DNA of 15,509 nt from Bacteroidales bacterium (GCA_016783865.1 JADHVS010000101.1:1-15509), one strand, 5' to 3'; numbered from the stretch's first letter, positions 1-7,859 are shown. Translations and numbers: made by a program. The notes: generated by a model from the sequence alone, not told the origin.

Positions 1-1
1 C

Positions 2-1096
2 ATGAGACGGTGCCTCGAACTGGCGGCAAAAGGACTCGGCCGGGTGGCCCCGAATCCTATGGTAGGGTGTGTGATTGTTCATCAAAACAGGATCATCGGT
101 GCAGGCACCAACCAGAACAACGGGAAAGCAGGCACCAGTGATGACATCCAACAACCACATGAACTTATCATAGGAGAAGGATTCCACCAGGAATACGGCA
201 AGGAACATGCCGAGGTGAATGCCATCGCCTCGGTGCAAAACCAGTCGCTGCTGAAAGAATCTACACTCTACGTTAACCTCGAACCCTGCAGTCACCAGGG
301 AAAAACACCTCCCTGCTCGCAACTCATAATAGAAAAAGAGATCCCCAACATCGTTATCGGGACCACCGACCCGAACCGCCTCGTAGCCGGCAGGGGAATT
401 GAAGCATTAATAGCCGCCGGCAGGAACGTCACCACAGGGATCCTGCAACAGGAATGCCTCCACCTGAACAGGCGCTTCTTTACCTTCCACCAGGAGAAAC
501 GACCATACGTTATCCTGAAATGGGCACAAACCCGGGACGGATTTATCGACGTAAAGAGGGATATCACCGAAAAAGGCGAAATCAACTGGATCACCGATGA
601 AAAAGCACGCATCCTGGTGCACAAATGGCGCTCGGAAGAGCAGGCTATCCTGGTGGGTTCGGAGACAGTGCTCAAAGACAATCCCTCATTAACTGTCAGG
701 GAGTGGCCCGGCAAAAACCCGGTGCGCATTATCGTAGACCGCCGAAGCCGCGTAACACCCGGCCACAGAGTAATGGACACATCAGCCGGCACAATAATCA
801 TGTCCCGCGAAAACAAAACGGAACAAAACCTGGAATGGATCGACGTATCCGCACCGGGCTCATTGGTCCCGCAAATAATAAAACATCTGTATCATAAAGA
901 AATACAATCAGTTATAGTAGAAGGAGGAGCCTTCACGCTGAATCAATTCATCGAAAGCGGATTGTGGGATGAAGCCCGCGTATTCACAGGCAACAAAGAA
1001 TTCAAAGACGGAATAAAGGCCCCGGTACTAAGCACTCCCGCAGCAGAAAAACGCGAAATTTCAACCGCGCAACTTTCTATTTACTACAGCAATTGA
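2..1096 (+). CDS. ribD: Bifunctional riboflavin deaminase/reductase RibD (5' end probably cut by the window)
   Basis: RibD deaminates the pyrimidine product of GTP cyclohydrolase II and then reduces its ribose side chain with NADPH, the second and third steps of riboflavin synthesis in the cytoplasm. The N-terminal deaminase half (about residues 1-145) shows APNPMVG, the zinc-site HAEVNA (H69, E71) and EPCSHQGKTPPC (C96, C105). The reductase half starts near residue 167 with RPYVILKWAQ and shows WITDEKAR, DNPSLTVR and VEGG. It ends at TGA 1094-1096. The first ATG (position 2) matches a spot that lies a few residues inside most homologues, where MRRCLELA is preceded by a short leader, so the true start is probably upstream of the window. 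An oddity is roughly 25 extra residues between VIVHQNRIIG and IIGEGFHQ, before the HAE motif. Identification is secure; the start is not. Confidence 0.95.
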   Translation: MRRCLELAAKGLGRVAPNPMVGCVIVHQNRIIGAGTNQNNGKAGTSDDIQQPHELIIGEGFHQEYGKEHAEVNAIASVQNQSLLKESTLYVNLEPCSHQGKTPPCSQLIIEKEIPNIVIGTTDPNRLVAGRGIEALIAAGRNVTTGILQQECLHLNRRFFTFHQEKRPYVILKWAQTRDGFIDVKRDITEKGEINWITDEKARILVHKWRSEEQAILVGSETVLKDNPSLTVREWPGKNPVRIIVDRRSRVTPGHRVMDTSAGTIIMSRENKTEQNLEWIDVSAPGSLVPQIIKHLYHKEIQSVIVEGGAFTLNQFIESGLWDEARVFTGNKEFKDGIKAPVLSTPAAEKREISTAQLSIYYSN

Positions 1097-1135
1097 TGGA
1101 ATGATATTTGTACTCATTCAATAGCAGAAAATAAC

Positions 1136-1143
1136 TATCTTTG
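1136..1143 (+). promoter_or_regulatory. Bacteroidota-type -7 element (TATCTTTG) upstream of the caspase gene
   Basis: TATCTTTG fits the Bacteroidota primary-sigma -7 consensus TAnnTTTG exactly. A TTTG lies upstream at 1107-1110, but the gap of 25 bases is longer than the usual 19-21, so the -33 assignment is weak. A transcript would start near 1150 and leave a leader of about 70 bases before the ATG at 1219. The site implies that the caspase/phosphatase pair is transcribed separately from ribD. Confidence 0.5.
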
Positions 1144-1218
1144 TTAATTAGCCGGAAATAATTGTAACATAACAGGTTACACGTCCGTATAATGGTTTAT
1201 TCTGAAAATATTAAAATA

Positions 1219-3570
1219 ATGACACCACACAGATTATTTGCGCTATTTTGTTTCATCCTTCTTTCCTCTTCATTGCTCGCCCAGAATGCCAAGAAGCATT
1301 TCAAGGCAGGGGAAGAGTTTGTATTTACAGAGAACTATGCCGATGCCATCGACCAGTTCACCAAAGCAATCGAGCTGGATCCCGATTTCGACAAGGCTTA
1401 TATTGCCCGCGCCGATGCGTTTGAGAAGACTGGCAGGCTGAAGGAAGCGGCCGAAGATTACGACAGGGCCTCGACTTTCGTGTATAAAACAGAAATTTTA
1501 TATCATGCGGGAAGGCTTTATTACGAAATTGGTGAGTACGAAAAAGCTATCGAGAGGATCAATGTGGCACTGGAGTTGAAGCGAACGAACATGGAAGCCT
1601 ACCAGGTGCTCTCCAGAACCTACCTGGCCCAGGGGAAATATAATGAGGCACTGGAAGAGTGCAATGCTGCGCTGGGCCTGAAAGAAACATCTGAGAATTT
1701 TTATCTCCGGGGGACCATCAATGATAAACTTGGAAAGCTGGAATTTGCCGAAGAGGATTATGAGAAATCCATCCGGAGAGACGATAAAAATATCGATGCA
1801 CTGATTGCCGTGGCCGACGTGAGGATCAGGCTGGGCAAGCTGGAAGAAGCGTTATTCCGTGTAAACCAGGCGCTTAAGATCGATCAGAACAGCCGTGAAG
1901 CCTATTATGTACGCAGTAAGATCTATGTGAAGAAGCTCGATTATCCGAGTGCGATTAATGATATTTCGAAGAACCTGCTGATGGACCAGAATGATGAGGA
2001 GATGTATTATATACGTGGATGTTACTACCAGGAGTTCACCCAGCACCCCAATGCTATCAACGATTTTACCAAGGTGATCCTGTTGAATCCGCAGAACGCC
2101 GGGGCGCTGTTTAAGCGTGCTTATTCATATGAGCAGATCGGTGATTTCAAATCGGCCATTAAGGATTATGAAGCGTTACTGCCCATGTCGGAGCATGATA
2201 AGCAGGCTAAGGCGCTGATCGAAGAGGCAGGTGGCAGGTTATTTGAACTGTACCGCGAAACGAACAAACCGGTGATCGTTATCCTCGATCCTGCACCGCG
2301 CAACGCGGAGACGCTACATTTTCCGACGGGTTCGAAAATAGTGTCTCTGAAGGGACAAATTGAAGATGAGAGTGATCTGAAAACGATTTTTATTGATAAG
2401 CTTCAGGTACCGTTCCAGAAAAATGAAGATACCGAAGCGTTTGAGTTCCTTGCGGCGTTCGAAATTGGCAACAAGGAAAGCATCACCATATCGGCTACCG
2501 ATGTATATGGCAATACAAAAAATAATGTGTATACCGTTTCGCTGACCGAGGTGAATGCGCCGGTTGTATTAATCATTGCCCCGTATGCGTCTGATAACGG
2601 GGAGATCTACCTTGATTCAAACGATCCGTCAGTTTATGTTGAGGGCCGTATTGAGGACGAAAGCCTGATCGAAAGCATCAGGATCAATGATATGGTGGCC
2701 AGCTATATCCCGGATGAGCTGAATCCGACCTTCTCGGCCAATATCAGTATCATGAATAAGAATAAGATCAATGTGGTTGTGACTGATGTTTATGGAAACC
2801 GGACCAACTCTGAATTTAACCTGAACCGTGAAGCCGCATTGATATCGGAGAAAAACCCGATGGGGAAGACCTGGGCGATTTTTATCGAGAATTCCGATTA
2901 TGAGACCTTTGCCAGCCTGGAAGGTCCGACCAAAGACATCACCCTGATGAAATCGGCACTGGCCAAGTACCAGGTACATAATTTCATCCATAAGAAAGAC
3001 ATGACGAAGAGCGATATTGAGCGGTTCTTCTCTATCGAATTGCGCGACCTGGTCAGGAGTAACCGGGTTAATTCACTGCTGATATGGTACGCCGGTCATG
3101 GCAAATTCGTTAACGAAACCGGTTACTGGATCCCGACTGATGCGCGCCGTGATGATGAGTTTACCTACTTCAATGTCAATGCGTTGAAGGCCTCGTTGCA
3201 GTCATATTCAAGTTCGGTTACCCATACCCTGGTGATCACCGATGCCTGTGAATCGGGGCCCAGCTTCTACCAGGCCATGCGGTCGGAGAATAAGATCAGG
3301 AGCTGTGACGACTGGCAGGCCACGCGTTTCAAATCGTCCCAGGTATTTTCATCGGCAGGTTATGAGCTGGCTGTGGATAATTCGCAGTTTACCAGGACGT
3401 TTGCCAACTCGCTGGCCAATAATCCGGATGCATGCATCCCGATCGAGAGCATAGTGAACAAGGTGACCAGTGCGGTTGTGAAGAATAAACAGCAGAAGCC
3501 GCAGTTCGGGAAGATTGCAGGACTGGAAGATGAGGATGGGACATTCTTTTTCATTACCAAGGAATATTAA
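1219..3570 (+). CDS. Exported TPR / Ig-like / caspase-family (peptidase C14) protein
   Basis: This is a 783-residue protein when started at ATG 1219, chosen because it begins directly with a signal peptide (MTPHRLFALF..., hydrophobic core, likely cleavage after SLLA near residue 21). An in-frame ATG at 1192 would add nine polar residues in front. Domains in order: TPR repeats (about 25-340, with helices such as ADAIDQFTKAIELDPDF and YEKAIERINVALELK); two related beta-sandwich (Ig-like) modules at about 350-440 and 450-535, each with an IEDES motif and ending in TDVYGN; then a C14 caspase domain from about 548 to the end. The dyad is visible: H627 in YAGHG and C677 in DACESG. The family cleaves after basic or acidic residues; the substrate here is unknown. 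The signal peptide places it in the periplasm or beyond. It lies 57 bases before the sensor-phosphatase gene on the same strand, so co-transcription is likely. Confidence 0.88.
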   Translation: MTPHRLFALFCFILLSSSLLAQNAKKHFKAGEEFVFTENYADAIDQFTKAIELDPDFDKAYIARADAFEKTGRLKEAAEDYDRASTFVYKTEILYHAGRLYYEIGEYEKAIERINVALELKRTNMEAYQVLSRTYLAQGKYNEALEECNAALGLKETSENFYLRGTINDKLGKLEFAEEDYEKSIRRDDKNIDALIAVADVRIRLGKLEEALFRVNQALKIDQNSREAYYVRSKIYVKKLDYPSAINDISKNLLMDQNDEEMYYIRGCYYQEFTQHPNAINDFTKVILLNPQNAGALFKRAYSYEQIGDFKSAIKDYEALLPMSEHDKQAKALIEEAGGRLFELYRETNKPVIVILDPAPRNAETLHFPTGSKIVSLKGQIEDESDLKTIFIDKLQVPFQKNEDTEAFEFLAAFEIGNKESITISATDVYGNTKNNVYTVSLTEVNAPVVLIIAPYASDNGEIYLDSNDPSVYVEGRIEDESLIESIRINDMVASYIPDELNPTFSANISIMNKNKINVVVTDVYGNRTNSEFNLNREAALISEKNPMGKTWAIFIENSDYETFASLEGPTKDITLMKSALAKYQVHNFIHKKDMTKSDIERFFSIELRDLVRSNRVNSLLIWYAGHGKFVNETGYWIPTDARRDDEFTYFNVNALKASLQSYSSSVTHTLVITDACESGPSFYQAMRSENKIRSCDDWQATRFKSSQVFSSAGYELAVDNSQFTRTFANSLANNPDACIPIESIVNKVTSAVVKNKQQKPQFGKIAGLEDEDGTFFFITKEY

Positions 3571-3575
3571 TATCC

Positions 3576-3611
3576 GCGTTAGCGCTTGCGCTTGCGTTTG
3601 CGTTTGCGTGG
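3576..3611 (+). repeat. Hexanucleotide tandem repeat (gcgYtt), six units
   Basis: Six consecutive 6-bp units (gcgtta, gcgctt, gcgctt, gcgttt, gcgttt, gcgtgg) fill most of the 57-base gap between the caspase and sensor-phosphatase genes, starting five bases after the caspase stop codon. Read in frame with the next gene the array would give alternating Leu-Arg from a TTG, which would be an implausible N-terminus in front of a signal peptide, so it is treated as non-coding. Confidence 0.85.
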
Positions 3612-3627
3612 TGAAACCCACATTTCA

Positions 3628-6600
3628 ATGACCACTTCAAGGCTATGCAGTCTTCTGATTGTTATTGGTTTATCCGTACCTGTTTTTTCACAAACCTATT
3701 TTTTCGATAATTACAGCGTCAGGCAGGGCCTTGCCCAGAGTAAGGTGTATGCCATCATCCAGGACCATAACGATTATATCTGGCTGGGGACCGAAGGCGG
3801 TGTGTCGCGTTTCGATGGTACGGCCATTGAAAACTTTACCACCGAAGACGGACTGGCCGTGAATGGTGTGCAGACCATCTACCGGGACCAGTTTGACAAT
3901 ATCTGGATGGGTCATATCGGTGGTGGTATTACACGGTTTAATGGTGAGACATTCGAACGGCTGGAAGGCATTTCATATATGCTGGGGAGCGATATCACCT
4001 CTATTTCACTTGACACTGCAGGGAGTTTATGGATCGCTACTGCCAGTTCGGGAGCATTGGTAATATTTAATCCGGATGCTCCGCGCGGAGAATTCAGGTA
4101 CGAGCAGTTCAGCGGAAGGAGGCTGAGCGATCGTGTTTTTAAGCTGTATTTATCGCAGGATGGTGGCCTGTTCCTTCTGACAGATATCGGCATCCAGAAA
4201 TATTTACCTGGTGAAAATGATTTTGAGAAAATACTTATCCATGGATTGGGGTATCACCAGGTTACTTCGGTAATTGAGGACAGCCAGGGGAACTTTTGGT
4301 TTGGAACCTACAATGATGGCCTGAAAAAATATGATCCGGTAGCGGAAGAACTAACCTATTTCACCATGAAGGACGGGCTGGCACATAATTTTGTAAGCAG
4401 TTTGTTCGAAGACAGCCGCGGCAATATCTGGGTGGGTACCTGGGGAGGCGGCATCACAATGATCAATGCGGAACTGAAAAATTTCAATACCGGGAACGGA
4501 CTCCAGGACAACAAGATCAGGTGTTTTTACGAGGATGTTGAAGGTAATCTCCTTATCGGTACCAATGAACATGGATTATCGATCTATAAGGGGGAGCACT
4601 TTGTCTCGTGGTCGGAAGAAAGCGGCCTGATCAACAACCAGGTGTGGGCCGTTCACCAGGACCGGAATGGCAAATTCTGGTTCGGTACCAATGGAGGGAT
4701 TTCTGTTTTGGATCTGTCGGGACGAGAGGATCGGGGGTTCCGGCACCTCACCTCCGGGCAGTATACCATTGGCGACCAGATCAGGTTTATCGACGAGGAC
4801 CGGGATGGCAATATCTGGCTGGGTACATCTGCCAATGGGACCTTCGAATACAATCCCCGGACAGACAGGTTTTCTTACAGCTTTTTACTGAATTCTTATA
4901 ACACCCAGCAGATCGTGACAGCCATGGAGATCGACGCACGGAACAATCTCTGGGTGGGAACGACCGACGGGTTGCTTTTTTATGATATCGACACACGTTC
5001 AGTGCAGCGCCTGACACAGATCCATGGGCTGGCCGGCACTGATATATCTGCATTGTATGCCGATTCGCGGGACCTGGTATGGGTGGGTTCGAAGGGCAAG
5101 GGATTAACTAAAATTGTCGGGGATACGGCCCTGGTGGTTGACCTGGGAAATAACTTTACACCTACATGTATTACGGAGGACCAGGACGGACTGATCTGGG
5201 TGGGGACGGAAGGACAGGGTGTATTTGCTATAGAGAGCGATACGATAAAATTTCATTATTCCCGCCAGAACGGGCTGATGGCCAACCTGATTACGCTCAT
5301 CGAAGTGGATGACCTGAACAATTTATATTTCGGGACCAACCTGGGACTGAATAAGCTTGACCGGGAGAAAGATAAAATATACAGCTATACCAGGAAAAAT
5401 GGATTTGTGGGTATAGAAACCAAAAACAATGCGTCCTTTTGTGATGCGGATGGGAACCTCTGGTTTGGAACGGTGGCGGGAGTTACAAGGTACAGTCCCG
5501 GCCTGGAGACCAGGACCGGAATTGATCCGTTAACCCATATCATCAATTTGCGGGTAAATTTAGAAGACCGTCCCATGGAGGAGGGGATGAAGCTCAGTTT
5601 TAATGAGAACTCCATCATCTTTGATTATACCAGTATCTGCCTGACCAATCCCGAGGCGGTTCGCTACCAGTATAAACTGGAAGGCGCCGATATCGACTGG
5701 TTGCCCGAGACGGAGCAGACCACGGCCACCTATCCTGCCCTTAAGCCCGGTAAATATATATTCCAGGTGAAGGCGTGCAACAGTGACGGTTTATGGAACA
5801 GGGAACCGGTCAGCTATGCTTTCCAGATCCGGCCGCCATTTTATGCCACATGGTGGTTTATCCTGATCTGCGTATTCATTGCGGGAGTAGTTATCCTGAC
5901 CTGGATCAAGTGGAGGGAGCAGAAGCTAAGGCGGGAGAACCGGATCCTGGAAGAGCGGGTTAAGGAAAGGACGGCCGTGGTGGTGGCCCAGAAAGAGGAG
6001 CTGGCAGAGAAGAACAAGGACATCACCGATTCCATCCAGTATGCTAAAAGGATCCAGTTTGCTATTTTACCTCCTGAGATTCCGTTCGAGGATACCTTCA
6101 TTTTATTTAAGCCAAAGGATATTGTGAGTGGTGATTTTTACTGGATACTGGAGAAGGAAGGCAAGGAATTCATAGCAGCGGTTGATTGCACTGGTCATGG
6201 AGTACCCGGTGCATTTATGTCCATCATTGGTCACAATATGCTGAACAAGATCGTAAAGGAATACGATATACTGGAGCCAGCCAAAATTTTAAACCACCTG
6301 GATGTGGAGGTCACCAGGACGCTGCGCCAGGAGGATGAAACCGCCACCGTCAAGGATGGTATGGACATAACCCTGATCTGTTACCACAGGGATAAGATGT
6401 TGCTGGAATTCTCGGGAGCTTACAACCCCATTTACCTGATCAGGAATGGCGAGTTGATCGAGACCAAGGGCGACCGGTTTGCCATTGGGCGTTCGGTAGG
6501 TGAGTTGAAGAAAAAGAATTTCACCAACCACGAGATAAAGCTTCAGAAAGGCGACACAATATACATGTTCTCAGATGGTTATGCTGATCAGTTCGGGGGC

Positions 6601-6765
6601 AATTCAGGGAAGAAGTTCAAGTCGGGCCCCATGAAGGAACTGCTGCTTAACCTGCAGGAGAAAACCATCGAAGAACAATATTCCATACTGAATAGCACGA
6701 TTGAAGCCTGGCGCGGCGATATCGAGCAGATTGATGATATCTTAGTGATAGGGAGAAAATTTTAG
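3628..6765 (+). CDS. Membrane sensor: double beta-propeller, Y_Y_Y domain, SpoIIE/PP2C phosphatase
   Basis: This is a 1045-residue protein from ATG 3628, chosen because MTTSRLCSLL... is a signal peptide (cleavage near VFS-Q). About 14 two-component-regulator propeller repeats follow (WLGTEGG, WMGHIGG, WVGTWGGG, WFGTNGG, WVGTEGQG, WFGTVAG and others), enough for two seven-bladed propellers, to about residue 640. A Y_Y_Y domain spans about 665-735, a transmembrane helix about 742-762, and a coiled coil about 763-815. The cytoplasmic domain is a SpoIIE-type PP2C Ser/Thr phosphatase with its metal-binding acidic residues present: D831/D836 (DIVSGD), D853 (VDCTGHG), D983 (FSDGYAD) and D1036/D1037. 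The extracellular part resembles hybrid two-component sensors of Bacteroidota, but the output is a phosphatase, not a kinase. Such phosphatases often act on anti-sigma-factor antagonists; no partner gene is visible here. The stop codon TAG lies at the tip of the 9-bp repeat array. Confidence 0.92.
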   Translation: MTTSRLCSLLIVIGLSVPVFSQTYFFDNYSVRQGLAQSKVYAIIQDHNDYIWLGTEGGVSRFDGTAIENFTTEDGLAVNGVQTIYRDQFDNIWMGHIGGGITRFNGETFERLEGISYMLGSDITSISLDTAGSLWIATASSGALVIFNPDAPRGEFRYEQFSGRRLSDRVFKLYLSQDGGLFLLTDIGIQKYLPGENDFEKILIHGLGYHQVTSVIEDSQGNFWFGTYNDGLKKYDPVAEELTYFTMKDGLAHNFVSSLFEDSRGNIWVGTWGGGITMINAELKNFNTGNGLQDNKIRCFYEDVEGNLLIGTNEHGLSIYKGEHFVSWSEESGLINNQVWAVHQDRNGKFWFGTNGGISVLDLSGREDRGFRHLTSGQYTIGDQIRFIDEDRDGNIWLGTSANGTFEYNPRTDRFSYSFLLNSYNTQQIVTAMEIDARNNLWVGTTDGLLFYDIDTRSVQRLTQIHGLAGTDISALYADSRDLVWVGSKGKGLTKIVGDTALVVDLGNNFTPTCITEDQDGLIWVGTEGQGVFAIESDTIKFHYSRQNGLMANLITLIEVDDLNNLYFGTNLGLNKLDREKDKIYSYTRKNGFVGIETKNNASFCDADGNLWFGTVAGVTRYSPGLETRTGIDPLTHIINLRVNLEDRPMEEGMKLSFNENSIIFDYTSICLTNPEAVRYQYKLEGADIDWLPETEQTTATYPALKPGKYIFQVKACNSDGLWNREPVSYAFQIRPPFYATWWFILICVFIAGVVILTWIKWREQKLRRENRILEERVKERTAVVVAQKEELAEKNKDITDSIQYAKRIQFAILPPEIPFEDTFILFKPKDIVSGDFYWILEKEGKEFIAAVDCTGHGVPGAFMSIIGHNMLNKIVKEYDILEPAKILNHLDVEVTRTLRQEDETATVKDGMDITLICYHRDKMLLEFSGAYNPIYLIRNGELIETKGDRFAIGRSVGELKKKNFTNHEIKLQKGDTIYMFSDGYADQFGGNSGKKFKSGPMKELLLNLQEKTIEEQYSILNSTIEAWRGDIEQIDDILVIGRKF

Positions 6766-6770
6766 AAGAA

Positions 6771-6811
6771 ATGACTAGAATGAGCTAAAATGACTAGAAT
6801 GACTAAAATTT
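6771..6811 (+). repeat. Left array of 9-bp repeat (ATGACTARA)
   Basis: Four units start at 6771, 6780, 6790 and 6799 (atgactaga, atgagctaaa with one extra base, atgactaga, atgactaaa). The array begins six bases after the phosphatase stop codon and ends just before the four-helix-bundle start. It is complementary to the array at 7230-7274, so a transcript across the block could form a long stem enclosing the gene. Confidence 0.9.
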
Positions 6812-6816
6812 AAGAG

Positions 6817-7224
6817 ATGGAGAAGGAATATGGAGAACCAGGGTTAGAGGATCTTTATGTTGAAGAGGCTGATCCAAGAGAGTTCGCAAGGTTATTGGAG
6901 AAACGGACGAAGAATTTTGCAGTCAATATAATCCGGTTATCAGTAAAACTACCTAAAACTGCTGAAAGTCAAGTAATCAGGAATCAGTTAACGAAAGCCT
7001 GAACCAGCATTGGGGCAAATTATAGAGAAGCAAACAGGGCAAGAAGCCGTTTAGATTTCAGATCAAGAATTAAAATATGTGAAAGCGAGGCAAATGAAAC
7101 TTTATATTGGCTTGAAATAATTAATGATTTGAAATGGATCTCAAGCGAGGATCTTGATCCGGTGATAAAGGAATGCTCTGAATTTTTGGCTATTTATTCT
7201 ACAATTGGCAGCAAACTGTCCTAA
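6817..7224 (+). pseudogene. Four-helix-bundle (IVS / S23-type) protein gene with in-frame TGA
   Basis: Reading from ATG 6817, the first 61 residues carry the family pattern (EKRTKNFAVNIIRL, LPKTAESQVIRNQL). A TGA at 7000-7002 then interrupts the frame. The same frame continues without any shift as TSIGANYREANRARSRLDFR, then KICESEANETLYWLEII, to TAA 7222-7224, completing a normal family length of about 135 residues. In relatives the residue at the TGA is usually Gly or a small residue before TS(I/V)GANY, so a single GGA to TGA change would explain it. The product of intact relatives is a small helical bundle, of unknown or RNA/reverse-transcriptase-related role. No ATG follows the stop closely, so re-initiation is unlikely. 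Sequencing error remains possible. Confidence 0.8.
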
Positions 7225-7229
7225 TAATT

Positions 7230-7274
7230 CTAGCTCATTTTAGTCATTTTAGTCATTTTAGTCATTTTAGTCAC
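7230..7274 (-). repeat. Right array of 9-bp repeat (ATGACTAAA on the minus strand)
   Basis: Five 9-base units on the + strand: ctagctcat (7230), three exact tttagtcat (7239, 7248, 7257) and tttagtcac (7266). It is the inverse of the left array, including the variant unit containing gagct. It ends six bases before the stop codon of the LOG-family gene, mirroring the spacing on the left side. It may serve as part of a transcription end for the two convergent genes. Confidence 0.9.
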
Positions 7275-7280
7275 TTCTTC

Positions 7281-7859
7281 CTAGACCTGCGCAATCTTTA
7301 TAATAGTCCCATCCCACTTCGGCGCATTTTGGATGGCCTCCATAACATCTTTGGGTTCATCAACGACAGACCAGAGGCTCCGATGGGCTTCACGCATAAA
7401 TTCCTGCTCGATCATCTGATCGAATAATTTAAGCAAAGTATCAAAGAAGCTGTTGGTATTAACAATAATGATGGGTGCGAGCACTTTCCCCAGCTGTTTC
7501 AGCGTGATCACCTCCAGGAGTTCCTCTATGGTTCCCACACCGCCCGGAAGCGCAATCAGTGCATCGGCGATTTTTGTAAGGTATTTTTTGCGTTCGTGCA
7601 TGTCGGGAACCACAACCTGTTCCACATCCGGGTGGCCCCATCCCTGTTCGACCATAAATGCAGGAATGACACCGGTTATGGTGCCATTATATTTAAGCAT
7701 GGTGTCGGCGAGCTTTCCCATCAGGCCCATCTTGCCCCCACCGTAATAGACTGAAATATTATCTTTTGAAAGGTGAATTCCCAGTTGTTCTGCAGCCTGA
7801 AAATAGATGGCATTAATTTTACTGCTGGAAGCGCAGAATACAGCTATATTGGAAATCAT
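7281..7859 (-). CDS. LOG-family protein (TIGR00730; nucleotide phosphoribohydrolase type)
   Basis: A 192-residue Rossmann-fold protein of normal length for the LOG family. Visible motifs are the N-terminal IAVFCASSS, the phosphate-binding YYGGGKMGLMG (residues 38-48), the DMHERK segment (86-91), and the catalytic PGGVGT followed by IEE (105-113). Characterised members release the base from cytokinin riboside 5'-monophosphates or hydrolyse other nucleoside monophosphates; in bacteria without cytokinin signalling the substrate is uncertain. It starts at ATG 7859, eight bases after the trxA stop, so it is the last gene of a dnaE/trxA-side minus-strand group. Its own stop codon (7281-7283) lies at the tip of the inverted repeat block. 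Confidence 0.9.
   Translation of the reverse strand: MISNIAVFCASSSKINAIYFQAAEQLGIHLSKDNISVYYGGGKMGLMGKLADTMLKYNGTITGVIPAFMVEQGWGHPDVEQVVVPDMHERKKYLTKIADALIALPGGVGTIEELLEVITLKQLGKVLAPIIIVNTNSFFDTLLKLFDQMIEQEFMREAHRSLWSVVDEPKDVMEAIQNAPKWDGTIIKIAQV

Larger units (their letters stand above)
6763..7283 (+). mobile_element. Candidate IVS-like element: four-helix-bundle gene inside inverted 9-bp repeat arrays
   Basis: A 521-bp block between two convergent genes. Both ends carry similar sequence in opposite orientation: the left begins TAGAAGAAATGACTAGAATG, and the right, read on the minus strand from 7283, begins TAGGAAGAAGTGACTAAAAT. Inside each end are tandem units of ATGACTARA. The core is a single gene of the four-helix-bundle family found in intervening sequences of bacterial 23S rRNA and related to the Avd protein of diversity-generating retroelements. 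The block is visibly more A+T rich than the flanking genes. That it moved as a unit is inferred; no target duplication or transposase is visible. Confidence 0.5.

Noticed and set aside
3586..3627. TTG start at 3586 for the sensor-phosphatase
   Set aside because: It would translate the hexanucleotide repeat as Leu-Arg in front of a complete signal peptide; the ATG at 3628 gives a normal exported N-terminus.
6817..7224. TGA read as glycine (the alternative code of Gracilibacteria/SR1), making the four-helix-bundle gene intact
   Set aside because: ribD ends at a TGA exactly where RibD proteins normally end, and all other genes point to Bacteroidota with the standard code. A point mutation or sequencing error is simpler.
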